Below are positions 1 through 6,573 of a DNA stretch of 7,632 bases, one piece after another. The DNA is taken from assembly GCA_030636245.1 (NCBI GenBank), contig DAOVXI010000083.1, positions 1-7,632 on the forward strand, in the 5' to 3' direction. How positions within the stretch are numbered: position 1 is the first letter of the stretch; each line of letters begins with the position of its first letter. The notes below the pieces were generated by a model. That model saw only the letters and a program-made list of their open reading frames with translations. It searched no databases and had not been told where the DNA came from. Origin of the DNA: Deltaproteobacteria bacterium (GTDB lineage Bacteria; Desulfobacterota; GWC2-55-46; DRQE01). A program made the position numbers and the translations under genes.

Positions 1-2446
1 ATGGGACGATCCTGGGAAATAGATTGCGTTCATTTATGAGTTTTTTTACATACCCTACCTCGATATCCTCCTCTAAGGCCAAGACACAGAGCGGAGCAAT
101 GACCTCAGGCCACCACATGTGGAAATTCGTAATCCCCTTCTGATTGCCTAGCGTAAAAGCCTTTTTCAGATTTCGTAAGGCTGTTTTTTTGGAGTCGTTA
201 TTAAGTGCAAAGTGAGCCTTGAACAGATAACAGATAAATTCAATAAGTTTGTTCTGTGTCTTTATTGAAAGCTCATATGCTTTTTTAATCTCAATGGCGG
301 CTTTTTCCTTGTCTCCGAGTTCGAAGCTTAATAGTGCCATGCCGGTATAGCACATTGTCTCAGCAAATTGGAACCCCGTCTTGACAGCAAGATCAAGGGA
401 AAGCTCTTCATCTTCTTGTGCGCCTGCGATGTCTCCGTTGATAAGTTTGTAGCAGGCGACAATATGGTGGTAGTAGGATGCACATATTCGCTTCCTGTCG
501 TCTAAGACAGAAGCTGCTTTATTTAGATACCCCTCGGTAGCCTCAAGGTCTTCATTTAGAAGTGAGGCTGTTGCGGCAAGTCCGAAAAGGAAGTAGTTGA
601 ATACGTTGATGCCTTTTGTTTGTGCCACTTCAAGAGCGTCAGATACGGTTTTGATGCAAGTTGACCTCCCATGAAACCAATCGTTCAAAGCTTTGGCGAA
701 GTTTATAGAGATCAGAGCAAGTGGAGGTGGGGTGTTCTTGTCAGTTGCTCTTAAGAGTTTTTCAACTATAATGTCGGCCTTTTTTAAGTCTCCGACCCAG
801 AGAAAATAATCTACCAACATTAAACAGGCTTGTACAAAGAAGTGTGGGTTAGTGGTCCTATCTACCAAGGCGCAGCTTTTATCCAGCCAGGTCTGTAAAC
901 TTGGGTCTTGTGGCGATCTGTAGGCCAGTGCCACAAACATCCATAGAGACACCCTGTCTTCAACTTCCTTTGATGGGAACTCTGGGAACTCCTTTAAGAG
1001 AGGGTTCAAAAGACCGGTCCAATAGTCCAAAAACTTGAGATCATCAAATCCATGTACCGTTGCCTCTGCAGCGCCGGCCCAGGATAAGAATATCCCGTGT
1101 GGGTTCATATCGTCGTAAAAGATCTTAAAGGCCTTCTCAAAATACCCTCGGCTCATGGTCTGATCAAAAGGCAGAAGACAGCTCGCTTTCCAGAATAAAA
1201 GCCAAGGTTTTTCCTGCATCATTAGGTCTGGGATCAGATCTAACCAGCCTTCGATGGTTTTGTTTCTTCCTTGACGTAGGAGTGTCGGAGCTTCCCTGCA
1301 TATCAATTCATCCATGGAGCCCCAGTCGCTGGTTTTGTGAAAAAGTTTTATGGCATCATCATGGTATCCATTCTCTGAAAGAAGTTTAGCAGCCTTTTGT
1401 TCAAGTTCAGATAGGGCCTCTGGGCTTATCTCGGCCTGCAACCGTGCATAGAGAAATTCTCGGAAAAGAGGATGAAATTGATAGAATGTGATCTCGCCTG
1501 GGTGAATCTGAATAAAGTAATTTTTCTTGATGAGTTTAGTGATGGCATCTTGTGCCTGATCGCTTTCGGTAAGCTCCGCGGCCATTTTTGATGTCATGAT
1601 AGGCAGAACCGACAGCTTCAGTAAAGTATCACGTGTAATATCATTTAATTTCTGAAAGAAATCTTCTACAAAATACTCAAAGATCGCCCTGGAATCATAA
1701 CCGCCCCCATGTTCTATGGAGATCTTTTCCTTGTCCTCGCTTTCAAGCAAAAGGACGAGTCCCGCAACCCAGCCTTCGGTCTTTGATAGCATCTCACTCG
1801 TCTCTATATCAGATGAGATATCTACTCCTCTTGTAGAGGCAATACCTCTAACCTCATCAAGGGTTAGGCGAAGCTCATCGTAGGTGATGACGGTCATCAG
1901 CTCAGATAGCCTCAGGCGAGATAGAAGTGGAGGCGGTACCGTGCGACTTATGACGATGATGTTGATATCCTTGTTGGCGGGTATCGAATTTAACCCTTCA
2001 TATATCAGCTCGTTCAGTAGAGATTCATCGGGTATCTCCTGGTAGTTGTCAAAAACTATGAGCGAGTCTTTTTTGAGGTCTTTATGGAGCTCGAAAAAAT
2101 ACTCTTTGGCAAATGTTTTAAGGCCGAGAAGGTACTCCGGTGTTAGGTGGGGCAGGTGGCCTTGTTTTTTTGGATTGATATTTGAAGCGGCGACGCCCAT
2201 GTAATGGAAGAACGTTGCAGGGTCATTGTCACTGGCGTCCATCTGGTACCACAGGCACTGGGGGTTACGTGAATTTACATAGCTGCTGATGAGGGTCGTT
2301 TTACCTGCACCGGGAGGGGCGGTGATCCATGTAACGGGCTTTTTTCTGCACTTGTCCAGCATGTCGAAAAATTGCTCGCGCTCATAAACATTGTGTAGAT
2401 CCGGACGGGTTATTTTTGCGAAGGAGGTTGCTTTATGCATTGTCAT
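1..2446 (-). CDS. MalT-like STAND ATPase transcriptional regulator (C-terminus beyond window)
   Basis: Stop-free for 815 codons on the minus strand from ATG at 2446 to the window edge, so the C-terminus is missing. An ATG two codons in (2440) is an equally possible start; neither has a clear ribosome binding site, and an in-frame TGA lies just upstream. Visible motifs: P-loop APPGAGKTT (residues 43-51), Walker B LIVFDNY (129-135), a sensor-like ISR (166-168), GWVAGL (225-230) and FHPLFREFL (324-332). These are hallmarks of the MalT/LAL class of signal-transduction ATPases, which are held inactive with ADP and oligomerise with ATP and an inducer. From about residue 340 the protein is helical and TPR-like. 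The final visible stretch (LEEDIEVGYVKKLINER) recalls, from memory, proteins whose next domain is an OmpR/SARP-type winged helix, not the LuxR helix-turn-helix of MalT. DNA binding is therefore inferred, not seen. GC is lower than in the right-hand genes. It is transcribed away from the tRNA remnant. Target and inducer are unknown. Confidence 0.88.
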   Translation of the reverse strand, partial: MTMHKATSFAKITRPDLHNVYEREQFFDMLDKCRKKPVTWITAPPGAGKTTLISSYVNSRNPQCLWYQMDASDNDPATFFHYMGVAASNINPKKQGHLPHLTPEYLLGLKTFAKEYFFELHKDLKKDSLIVFDNYQEIPDESLLNELIYEGLNSIPANKDINIIVISRTVPPPLLSRLRLSELMTVITYDELRLTLDEVRGIASTRGVDISSDIETSEMLSKTEGWVAGLVLLLESEDKEKISIEHGGGYDSRAIFEYFVEDFFQKLNDITRDTLLKLSVLPIMTSKMAAELTESDQAQDAITKLIKKNYFIQIHPGEITFYQFHPLFREFLYARLQAEISPEALSELEQKAAKLLSENGYHDDAIKLFHKTSDWGSMDELICREAPTLLRQGRNKTIEGWLDLIPDLMMQEKPWLLFWKASCLLPFDQTMSRGYFEKAFKIFYDDMNPHGIFLSWAGAAEATVHGFDDLKFLDYWTGLLNPLLKEFPEFPSKEVEDRVSLWMFVALAYRSPQDPSLQTWLDKSCALVDRTTNPHFFVQACLMLVDYFLWVGDLKKADIIVEKLLRATDKNTPPPLALISINFAKALNDWFHGRSTCIKTVSDALEVAQTKGINVFNYFLFGLAATASLLNEDLEATEGYLNKAASVLDDRKRICASYYHHIVACYKLINGDIAGAQEDEELSLDLAVKTGFQFAETMCYTGMALLSFELGDKEKAAIEIKKAYELSIKTQNKLIEFICYLFKAHFALNNDSKKTALRNLKKAFTLGNQKGITNFHMWWPEVIAPLCVLALEEDIEVGYVKKLINERNLFPRIVP

Positions 2447-2474
2447 ATATTTCGTTACTACATATCATGCACAT

Positions 2475-2503
2475 ATTATAAGGGATATAAAGATTTTTGG
2501 CAA
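2475..2503 (-). promoter_or_regulatory. sigma70-type promoter of the MalT-like regulator
   Basis: On the minus strand, TTGCCA (2503-2498) is separated by exactly 17 bp from a perfect TATAAT (2480-2475). Transcription would start near 2468, giving a leader of about 22 nt before the ATG at 2446. The leader (ending GTAACGAAATAT) has no recognisable Shine-Dalgarno sequence, so translation initiation may be weak or rely on other signals. Confidence 0.65.
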
Positions 2504-2749
2504 ATTTAATATAGCTGCAGATGCAAACTATTAAGATGTTATATTACATTTCAAAAATATATCGATGGATAAGTCGACCTTGTCTTTTTGGAATGCTTTT
2601 AGTAGTACCACTGTGACGTAAAAGAACGTAATAGATGCAAAAGATTGGACTAGATATAATCAATGTAAAGCTTGTAACGGTCCGATTTTAATGGGAAAAA
2701 GGGAAATCAGCTATAAAATCAAGTAGTTACGTTTTTAGCCCAAACCCCC
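2504..2749. other. AT-rich intergenic stretch without a gene, short ACGTAA repeats
   Basis: I see no open frame with a credible start and no structured RNA in these roughly 245 bases. The only pattern is a short word: ACGTAA at 2616-2621 and again at 2626-2631 (10 bp apart), and its reverse complement TTACGT at 2727-2732. A TATAAT at 2655-2660 has no acceptable -35 partner. If the tRNA remnant next to it is an attachment site, this stretch would be the element-proximal flank where integrase arm-binding sites could lie. That is inference; the repeats may be chance in AT-rich DNA. Confidence 0.4.
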
Positions 2750-2794
2750 CTCATAACCCGAAGGTCGCAAGTTCAAATCTTGTCCCCGCTACCA
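2750..2794 (+). pseudogene. 3' half of initiator tRNA (tRNA-fMet), probable att site remnant
   Basis: The 45 bases begin CTCATAACCCGAAGGTCG, the anticodon loop (CAT), 3' anticodon stem and variable region of bacterial initiator tRNA. They continue through a T-arm that folds (GCAAG / TTCAAAT / CTTGT, closing G-U pair) into the 3' acceptor strand CCCCGCT, discriminator A and encoded CCA. The 5' half is absent: bases before 2750 read CCCCC where the anticodon stem needs GGG, and no AGCGGGG-like acceptor strand or D-arm lies in the preceding 100 bases. It cannot form a working tRNA. A break at the anticodon loop with a clean 3' half kept is the usual product of tyrosine-recombinase integration into a tRNA gene. 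A decayed tRNA gene is the alternative. The fragment type is clear; the att interpretation is inferred. Confidence 0.8.
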
Positions 2795-2802
2795 AATTAA
2801 TC

Positions 2803-2837
2803 AAGGGGTTACGGCGTTGGTCGTAACCTCTTTTTTT
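2803..2837 (+). terminator. rho-independent terminator behind the tRNA remnant
   Basis: A stem pairs AAGGGGTTACG (2803-2813) with CGTAACCTCTT (2822-2832), including one G-T wobble, around an 8-base loop. It runs into TTTTTTT at 2831-2837. It lies 8 bases after the CCA of the tRNA fragment, where a tRNA gene's own terminator would sit. This suggests the bases from the remnant rightwards are the original downstream flank of the tRNA locus. It would also shield the downstream operon from read-through. Confidence 0.85.
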
Positions 2838-2918
2838 GTCCAAAAACGGCATTTGTCTAATAGAGAGAGAAATCTAAGAGGGCAGGTTAAACTCCCACCT
2901 TAAATCGCCTAAAGCTAC

Positions 2919-2947
2919 TTGAAATATCGTAATTATGGTGCTATATT
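2919..2947 (+). promoter_or_regulatory. candidate sigma70-type promoter of the CheY/CheC/kinase operon
   Basis: TTGAAA (2919-2924), a 17-bp spacer and TATATT (2942-2947) match the housekeeping consensus in 4 or 5 of 6 bases per hexamer. A start near 2954 would give a leader of about 77 nt before the ATG at 3031. A second candidate lies closer to the gene. Confidence 0.5.
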
Positions 2948-2979
2948 TTAGAGTCCAAGAAAGAACCAAGTACCCTCTT

Positions 2980-3007
2980 TTGTCTTTTTTTTTCATCTAA
3001 CTATAAT
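2980..3007 (+). promoter_or_regulatory. second candidate promoter with a T-run in its spacer
   Basis: TTGTCT (2980-2985) is followed by a 16-bp spacer and a perfect TATAAT (3002-3007). The spacer includes most of a run of nine T (2985-2993). Transcription from here would start close to 3014, inside the ribosome binding region AGGAAAGGA (3013-3021), leaving a very short leader. This makes it a weaker candidate than the promoter at 2919-2947. Confidence 0.3.
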
Positions 3008-3030
3008 AAAGCAGGAAAGGAATAAAGAAT

Positions 3031-3390
3031 ATGGCATTAATTCTTGTCGTAGATGACTCGTCATTTGCGAGAAAAGTCACTATGAAGATATTACAGGCCT
3101 CAGGCCACGAGACCATCGAGGCTGATAATGCTGAGGTATGTTTTGAGCTTTTGTCCGGGCAAAACCCTGAGGTAATACTCCTTGATATGCTTATGCCGGG
3201 CAAGGGCGGTCTTGAGATCCTTGGTGAGCTAAAGGAGAAGAATATAGTTATACCAGTTATAGTCCAGACGGCCGACATTCAGGAGAGCGTAAAAAAACAA
3301 TGCATCGATGCCGGAGCCGCTTGTGTTGTAAACAAGCCGCCTAACATGGGTGAACTTGCAAAAGCAATCGAAGCGGCGCTCGGCGCTTAA
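3031..3390 (+). CDS. CheY-like single-domain response regulator
   Basis: A 119-residue stand-alone receiver domain with no output domain. It has the acidic pair D8-D9 that binds Mg2+, phospho-acceptor D52 in LLDMLMPG, the switch threonine T80 followed by A81, and the conserved K102 in NKP. The aromatic switch position before the lysine seems to be valine (V99-V100) instead of the Tyr/Phe of flagellar CheY. Proteins of this type act by binding a partner when phosphorylated, or pass phosphate along a relay. The start is backed by AGGAAAGGA ending 9 bases before the ATG. It heads an operon: the next gene, a CheC phosphatase, starts 13 bp after its stop, so that protein is its likely dephosphorylating partner and the hybrid kinase further on its likely phosphodonor system. 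Whether it touches the flagellar motor cannot be told; no chemotaxis receptor or CheA is nearby. Confidence 0.92.
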   Translation: MALILVVDDSSFARKVTMKILQASGHETIEADNAEVCFELLSGQNPEVILLDMLMPGKGGLEILGELKEKNIVIPVIVQTADIQESVKKQCIDAGAACVVNKPPNMGELAKAIEAALGA

Positions 3391-3403
3391 GGAGACGGCA
3401 ATA

Positions 3404-4012
3404 ATGGAGCTAAGCAATAATCAGGTAGACACGCTACAAGAACTTTTTAATGTCGGGGTCGGACGGGCGGCGGCAAGCCTGAATGTGATGCTGGAGAGCA
3501 AGGTAGAGCTCGCCGTTCCGTCAATAAAGACCTTCCAATTTAAAGATATCTCAAGTGAGCTTTGCGAATACGTAGGTCAGGCAAGTTTTGCTGTCAGGCA
3601 GTCCTTTAGCGGGGCCGTGTCAGGCTCGGTACTACTCTTTATGTCTACTGAAAGTGCTGTAAGACTCGTCGCTTACCTAACTGACGAAGAGGTCGGCTCA
3701 CCCGAGCTTGACTCTATAAAGGTCTCGACACTCTCCGAGATCGGCAATATCGTAATAAACGGGGTAATGGGAACACTGGCCAATATGCTAGAACTTCAAT
3801 TTGAGTATTCTATGCCAGGCTACGCTGAGGGTTTGGCGATCGAACTTATTAAGCGTGAGGGTTTTTCTGATGAAGCAGGAATGCTGATGGTCAATACGCG
3901 CTTTAATGTTAAAGAACGGTTCGTCGAGGGAAACTTTGTCTTTCTGATGGAGATGGATTCCTTCGAGAGCCTCATGGATAGAATTGACGCAGTTAATGAG
4001 AGCCATAAGTGA
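3404..4012 (+). CDS. cheC: CheC-family CheY-P phosphatase
   Basis: A 202-residue protein of the CheC/CheX/FliY phosphatase family, close to the length of Bacillus CheC. Both signature sites fit (D/S)-x3-E-x2-N-x22-P: D9, E13, N16, P39 and S108, E112, N115, P138. The family uses the Glu and Asn to remove phosphate from the aspartate of CheY, so both half-sites look active. ATG at 3404 is preferred because AAGGAG (3389-3394) precedes it by 9 bases; the frame is open from 3350, but that would overlap the previous gene by 41 bp without a ribosome site. It starts 13 bp after the CheY-like gene, its expected substrate. Its TGA is shared with the GTG of the kinase gene (GTGA overlap), implying translational coupling. 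No CheD, which stimulates CheC in Bacillus, is visible. Confidence 0.92.
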   Translation: MELSNNQVDTLQELFNVGVGRAAASLNVMLESKVELAVPSIKTFQFKDISSELCEYVGQASFAVRQSFSGAVSGSVLLFMSTESAVRLVAYLTDEEVGSPELDSIKVSTLSEIGNIVINGVMGTLANMLELQFEYSMPGYAEGLAIELIKREGFSDEAGMLMVNTRFNVKERFVEGNFVFLMEMDSFESLMDRIDAVNESHK

Positions 4013-6444
4013 AGAATAAGTGTCTTGGTAAAAAATGTGAGTTGAACGGCTTCGCTGTCTTAGACCGCGTAATGGTTGGTGCTTTTGTCCTCGGACGTGA
4101 CTTCAAGGTGCTCTTTTGGAACAGAACCCTTGAAGACTGGACAGGCGTAAGCAAGGATAAGATAGTCGGGGCCGATGTGGCAGAGTACTTTCCTGAACTA
4201 AAGCAACCACGCTATAAACACAGGATAGAGGATATCTTCAACGGTGCCCCTCCGGCTATATTCTCTCCACAGCTTCATGGTAACTTCATGCCTTCAAAGT
4301 TCTCTGACGGAACAAACCTCGTGAAACGCGTAACCGTTAGCTTGGTTAGGATCAATGTCACTGGGGGCGACGAATACGAAGATAACGCGCTGTTCGTAAT
4401 GCAGGACGTAAGTGAGCTTACGCGTCGAGTAAGTGAGTACCGCTTAATGCACGAACGCGTGGAGAAGGAGCTCGCTCTCAGGAAAGAGGCCGAGGGAGAG
4501 GTACGCAAACTCTCACGGGCCGTAGAGCAGAGCCCCGCAACGGTCGTGATCACCGATTTGGATGGGAGGATAGAGTATGTTAATCCCGAATTTACCAGGA
4601 TAACGGGCTACTCACAGGAAGAGGTGATAGGAGGAAACCCGCAGATCTTAAAGTCCGGCCATACCACGGACGAGGAATACAAGGAGCTGTGGGAGACGAT
4701 CACCTCGGGCGAGATATGGGAAGGAGAGTTTCTTAACGTTAAGAAGGACGGTGGGCATTACTGGGAATCTGCACATATCGCACCTGTAAAGGATGATAGT
4801 GGTACGATAACGCACTTCGTAGCGGTCAAGCTGGACATAACCGAAAGGAAGAAGACCGAAGAAGTACTTAAAAAAACGCTCAATCAACAAAGTGTGCTTA
4901 ATGGTGTGCTTGCCACCGCACTTAAGGATATCTCCCTTGAAAAACAGCTCGAATTGGTCCTCGAAAAGCTCTTTGACTTACCCTGGCTTCCGGTGCTTAA
5001 GCGGGGCTGCATATTCCTTGTCGAAGAGTCCGGGACCCTGACGATGAAGGCTCATCGCGGGTTCAGCGACAGCATACTCAACACCTGCGCGCGTATACCT
5101 TTTGGCAAGTGTCTCTGCGGACGCGCTGCCGAGTCAGGTAAGATCGTCTTCGCTGAGGCTATTGATGACCGCCATGAGATAACCTATGAAGGCATTACCC
5201 CTCACGGCCACTACTGCGTACCGATCAGGTCAGGAGAAAACGTACTCGGTGTTATAAACCTCTATGTCGGAGAGGGGCATAAATGGGATGAGGGAGAGAA
5301 GAAATTCCTCATATCAATAGCCAACACCCTTGCCGGTATAATCGAAAAGAAGACCGCCGAAGAGGCTCTCAGGGCGGCTAGGGAAGAGGCCGAGAAGGCC
5401 ACCAGGACAAAGGACAAGTTCGTCGCGCTCGTCTCGCACGACCTGAAGGGGCCACTGCACGTAATACGGGGCTACCTCGATATGCTCAAAGAAGGCGGGC
5501 TGGAGCCAGAGGTTACAAAGGAAATGGTTCTGGAAGCGATGTCTACCTGCGACGATATGAACCGTTTTATAAAAGATATCCTGAACCTTGGTAGGATCAA
5601 GGGCGGCGAGATAAGACCAGATCGTCATTTCCTCGGCGCCCGGGATGTGGCCGATGAGTCCATGAAAAACCTCACCCTCCTTGCAAAGAACAAAGAAGTC
5701 GAGATCGTTAATGATATACCCAAGCATATGCGCATACACGCTGATAAAGAACTGATCATTGAGGTCGTGTCTAATCTCGTCTCCAACGCTGTAAAGTTCT
5801 GTAAAAAGGGAGACGTTGTAACCCTGACCTCTCTTGGCAAGGACGGTCATTCCATTGCCGTATCCGACACGGGTGTAGGCATAGAAATCGAACGTATTGA
5901 TACTCTCTTCAAATATGAGGAAAAGACCTCCACCCACGGCACAGCCGGAGAGAGCGGCACCGGCTTCGGGCTTCCGCTGGCTAAAGATATAGTGAAGGCG
6001 CACGGCGGCAAGCTCAGCGTTAAGAGCGCTTTTGGAGAAGGGAGCACCTTCAACGTAAGTCTGCCATACAGAAGGCCAAGTATACTTATAATCGACGATA
6101 GCGAAACCATACGCGAGATACTCAAAAAGTTGCTCGAAGAGATGGGTGTCGACATAATCGAAGCTTCAAGCGGCGAAGAGGCAATAGGGAGATTTGAGGG
6201 TATCAAGGATACCCCTATCGACTTGGTCCTACTCGACATCAATATGCCGGGTATGAGCGGCTTCGATGTACTTAAACGAATAAAGAATACATCCGAACTT
6301 AAAAACATACCGGTGGTGATCATTACCGGCGACGATACGGTAGAGACAAGAGACAGTATATTCCAGTTGGGTGCGGACGACTTTGTTGTTAAGCCGCTTA
6401 AAGGCGAGGATCTTATACCGAGGCTCAGGAGAATCATCGGGTAA
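4009..6444 (+). CDS. Soluble hybrid histidine kinase, PAS-PAS-GAF-HisKA-HATPase-REC
   Basis: An 811-residue sensor kinase with no membrane segment, so cytoplasmic. In order: a divergent PAS (about 12-140); a canonical PAS S-box (about 168-285, with NPQILKSG, W237 and the KKDGGHYWE loop); GAF (about 300-446); a coiled linker (450-468); HisKA with phospho-accepting H477 in VSHDLKGPL; HATPase with N-box N593, G1 box DTGVGI (620-625) and GTGFGLPL (650-657); and a C-terminal receiver with D696-D697, phospho-acceptor D743, T773 and K795. All catalytic residues are present. The GAF carries a cluster of cysteines and histidines (C360, C368, C370, H389, H399, H401, C403) that could bind metal or sense redox. 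The GTG start overlaps the CheC stop by 4 bp; the next ATG (residue 22) would cut into the first PAS. The terminal receiver implies a phosphorelay or self-regulation, but no Hpt protein is in the window. Its signal is unknown; the CheY-like protein is the nearest candidate target. Confidence 0.93.
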   Translation: MKNKCLGKKCELNGFAVLDRVMVGAFVLGRDFKVLFWNRTLEDWTGVSKDKIVGADVAEYFPELKQPRYKHRIEDIFNGAPPAIFSPQLHGNFMPSKFSDGTNLVKRVTVSLVRINVTGGDEYEDNALFVMQDVSELTRRVSEYRLMHERVEKELALRKEAEGEVRKLSRAVEQSPATVVITDLDGRIEYVNPEFTRITGYSQEEVIGGNPQILKSGHTTDEEYKELWETITSGEIWEGEFLNVKKDGGHYWESAHIAPVKDDSGTITHFVAVKLDITERKKTEEVLKKTLNQQSVLNGVLATALKDISLEKQLELVLEKLFDLPWLPVLKRGCIFLVEESGTLTMKAHRGFSDSILNTCARIPFGKCLCGRAAESGKIVFAEAIDDRHEITYEGITPHGHYCVPIRSGENVLGVINLYVGEGHKWDEGEKKFLISIANTLAGIIEKKTAEEALRAAREEAEKATRTKDKFVALVSHDLKGPLHVIRGYLDMLKEGGLEPEVTKEMVLEAMSTCDDMNRFIKDILNLGRIKGGEIRPDRHFLGARDVADESMKNLTLLAKNKEVEIVNDIPKHMRIHADKELIIEVVSNLVSNAVKFCKKGDVVTLTSLGKDGHSIAVSDTGVGIEIERIDTLFKYEEKTSTHGTAGESGTGFGLPLAKDIVKAHGGKLSVKSAFGEGSTFNVSLPYRRPSILIIDDSETIREILKKLLEEMGVDIIEASSGEEAIGRFEGIKDTPIDLVLLDINMPGMSGFDVLKRIKNTSELKNIPVVIITGDDTVETRDSIFQLGADDFVVKPLKGEDLIPRLRRIIG

Positions 6445-6473
6445 GTCTGTTGTTTTCGTTGTTGGTTTTAATC

Positions 6474-6491
6474 GGCATTGATCGGAATGCC
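6474..6491 (+). other. perfect short hairpin in the kinase-sensor gap
   Basis: GGCATT and AATGCC form a 6-bp perfect stem around the loop GATCGG, 30 bases after the kinase stop. No T-run follows, so it is not a standard terminator. It could be an mRNA processing or stabilising element or a protein-binding site, or chance. It overlaps the start of the possible small ORF described separately. Confidence 0.25.
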
Positions 6492-6573
6492 AACCGTGAT
6501 CGAGATCAAGTCAGGAAGAGATCCAGTAATTTTGGATTTGCGTCAAGGTTTCAAGGTCGACTTTTTAAGGTAA
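6487..6573 (+). CDS. possible 28-aa small ORF before the membrane sensor
   Basis: Starting at ATG 6487 this frame encodes 28 residues beginning MPTVIEIKSGRDPVILDLRQ; an in-frame TTG at 6478 would add three residues. It ends with TAA at 6571-6573, only 4 bases before the ATG of the membrane sensor, and the AAGG ribosome site of that gene (6567-6570) lies in its last codons. This would suit translational coupling. The ribosome site of the small ORF itself is poor and I recognise no family, so it may be non-coding leader. Confidence 0.2.
   Translation: MPTVIEIKSGRDPVILDLRQGFKVDFLR

Noticed and set aside
2718..2794. A complete functional tRNA-fMet gene
   Set aside because: Bases before 2750 cannot form the anticodon stem, D-arm or acceptor stem with the 3' half; only the 3' part is real.
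2997..3278. 93-codon minus-strand frame over the CheY-like gene and its leader
   Set aside because: Antisense to a receiver domain with all catalytic residues, low-complexity Ser/Ile/Phe-rich translation, no start signal.
3350..3403. Upstream extension of the CheC frame to an ATG at 3350
   Set aside because: It overlaps the CheY-like gene by 41 bp and has no ribosome site, while ATG 3404 has AAGGAG at good spacing and begins right before the CheC motif.
5314..6003. 229-codon open frame on the minus strand inside the kinase gene
   Set aside because: It lies opposite the HisKA/HATPase coding region whose motifs are intact, and its translation shows no domain or ribosome site. It is a shadow of the biased codon use.
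5847..6437. 196-codon minus-strand frame opposite the HATPase/receiver region
   Set aside because: Serine/proline/leucine-rich translation typical of antisense to real coding sequence; no recognisable family.
6474..6491. Rho-independent terminator after the hybrid kinase
   Set aside because: The hairpin has only 6 bp and is not followed by a T-run.
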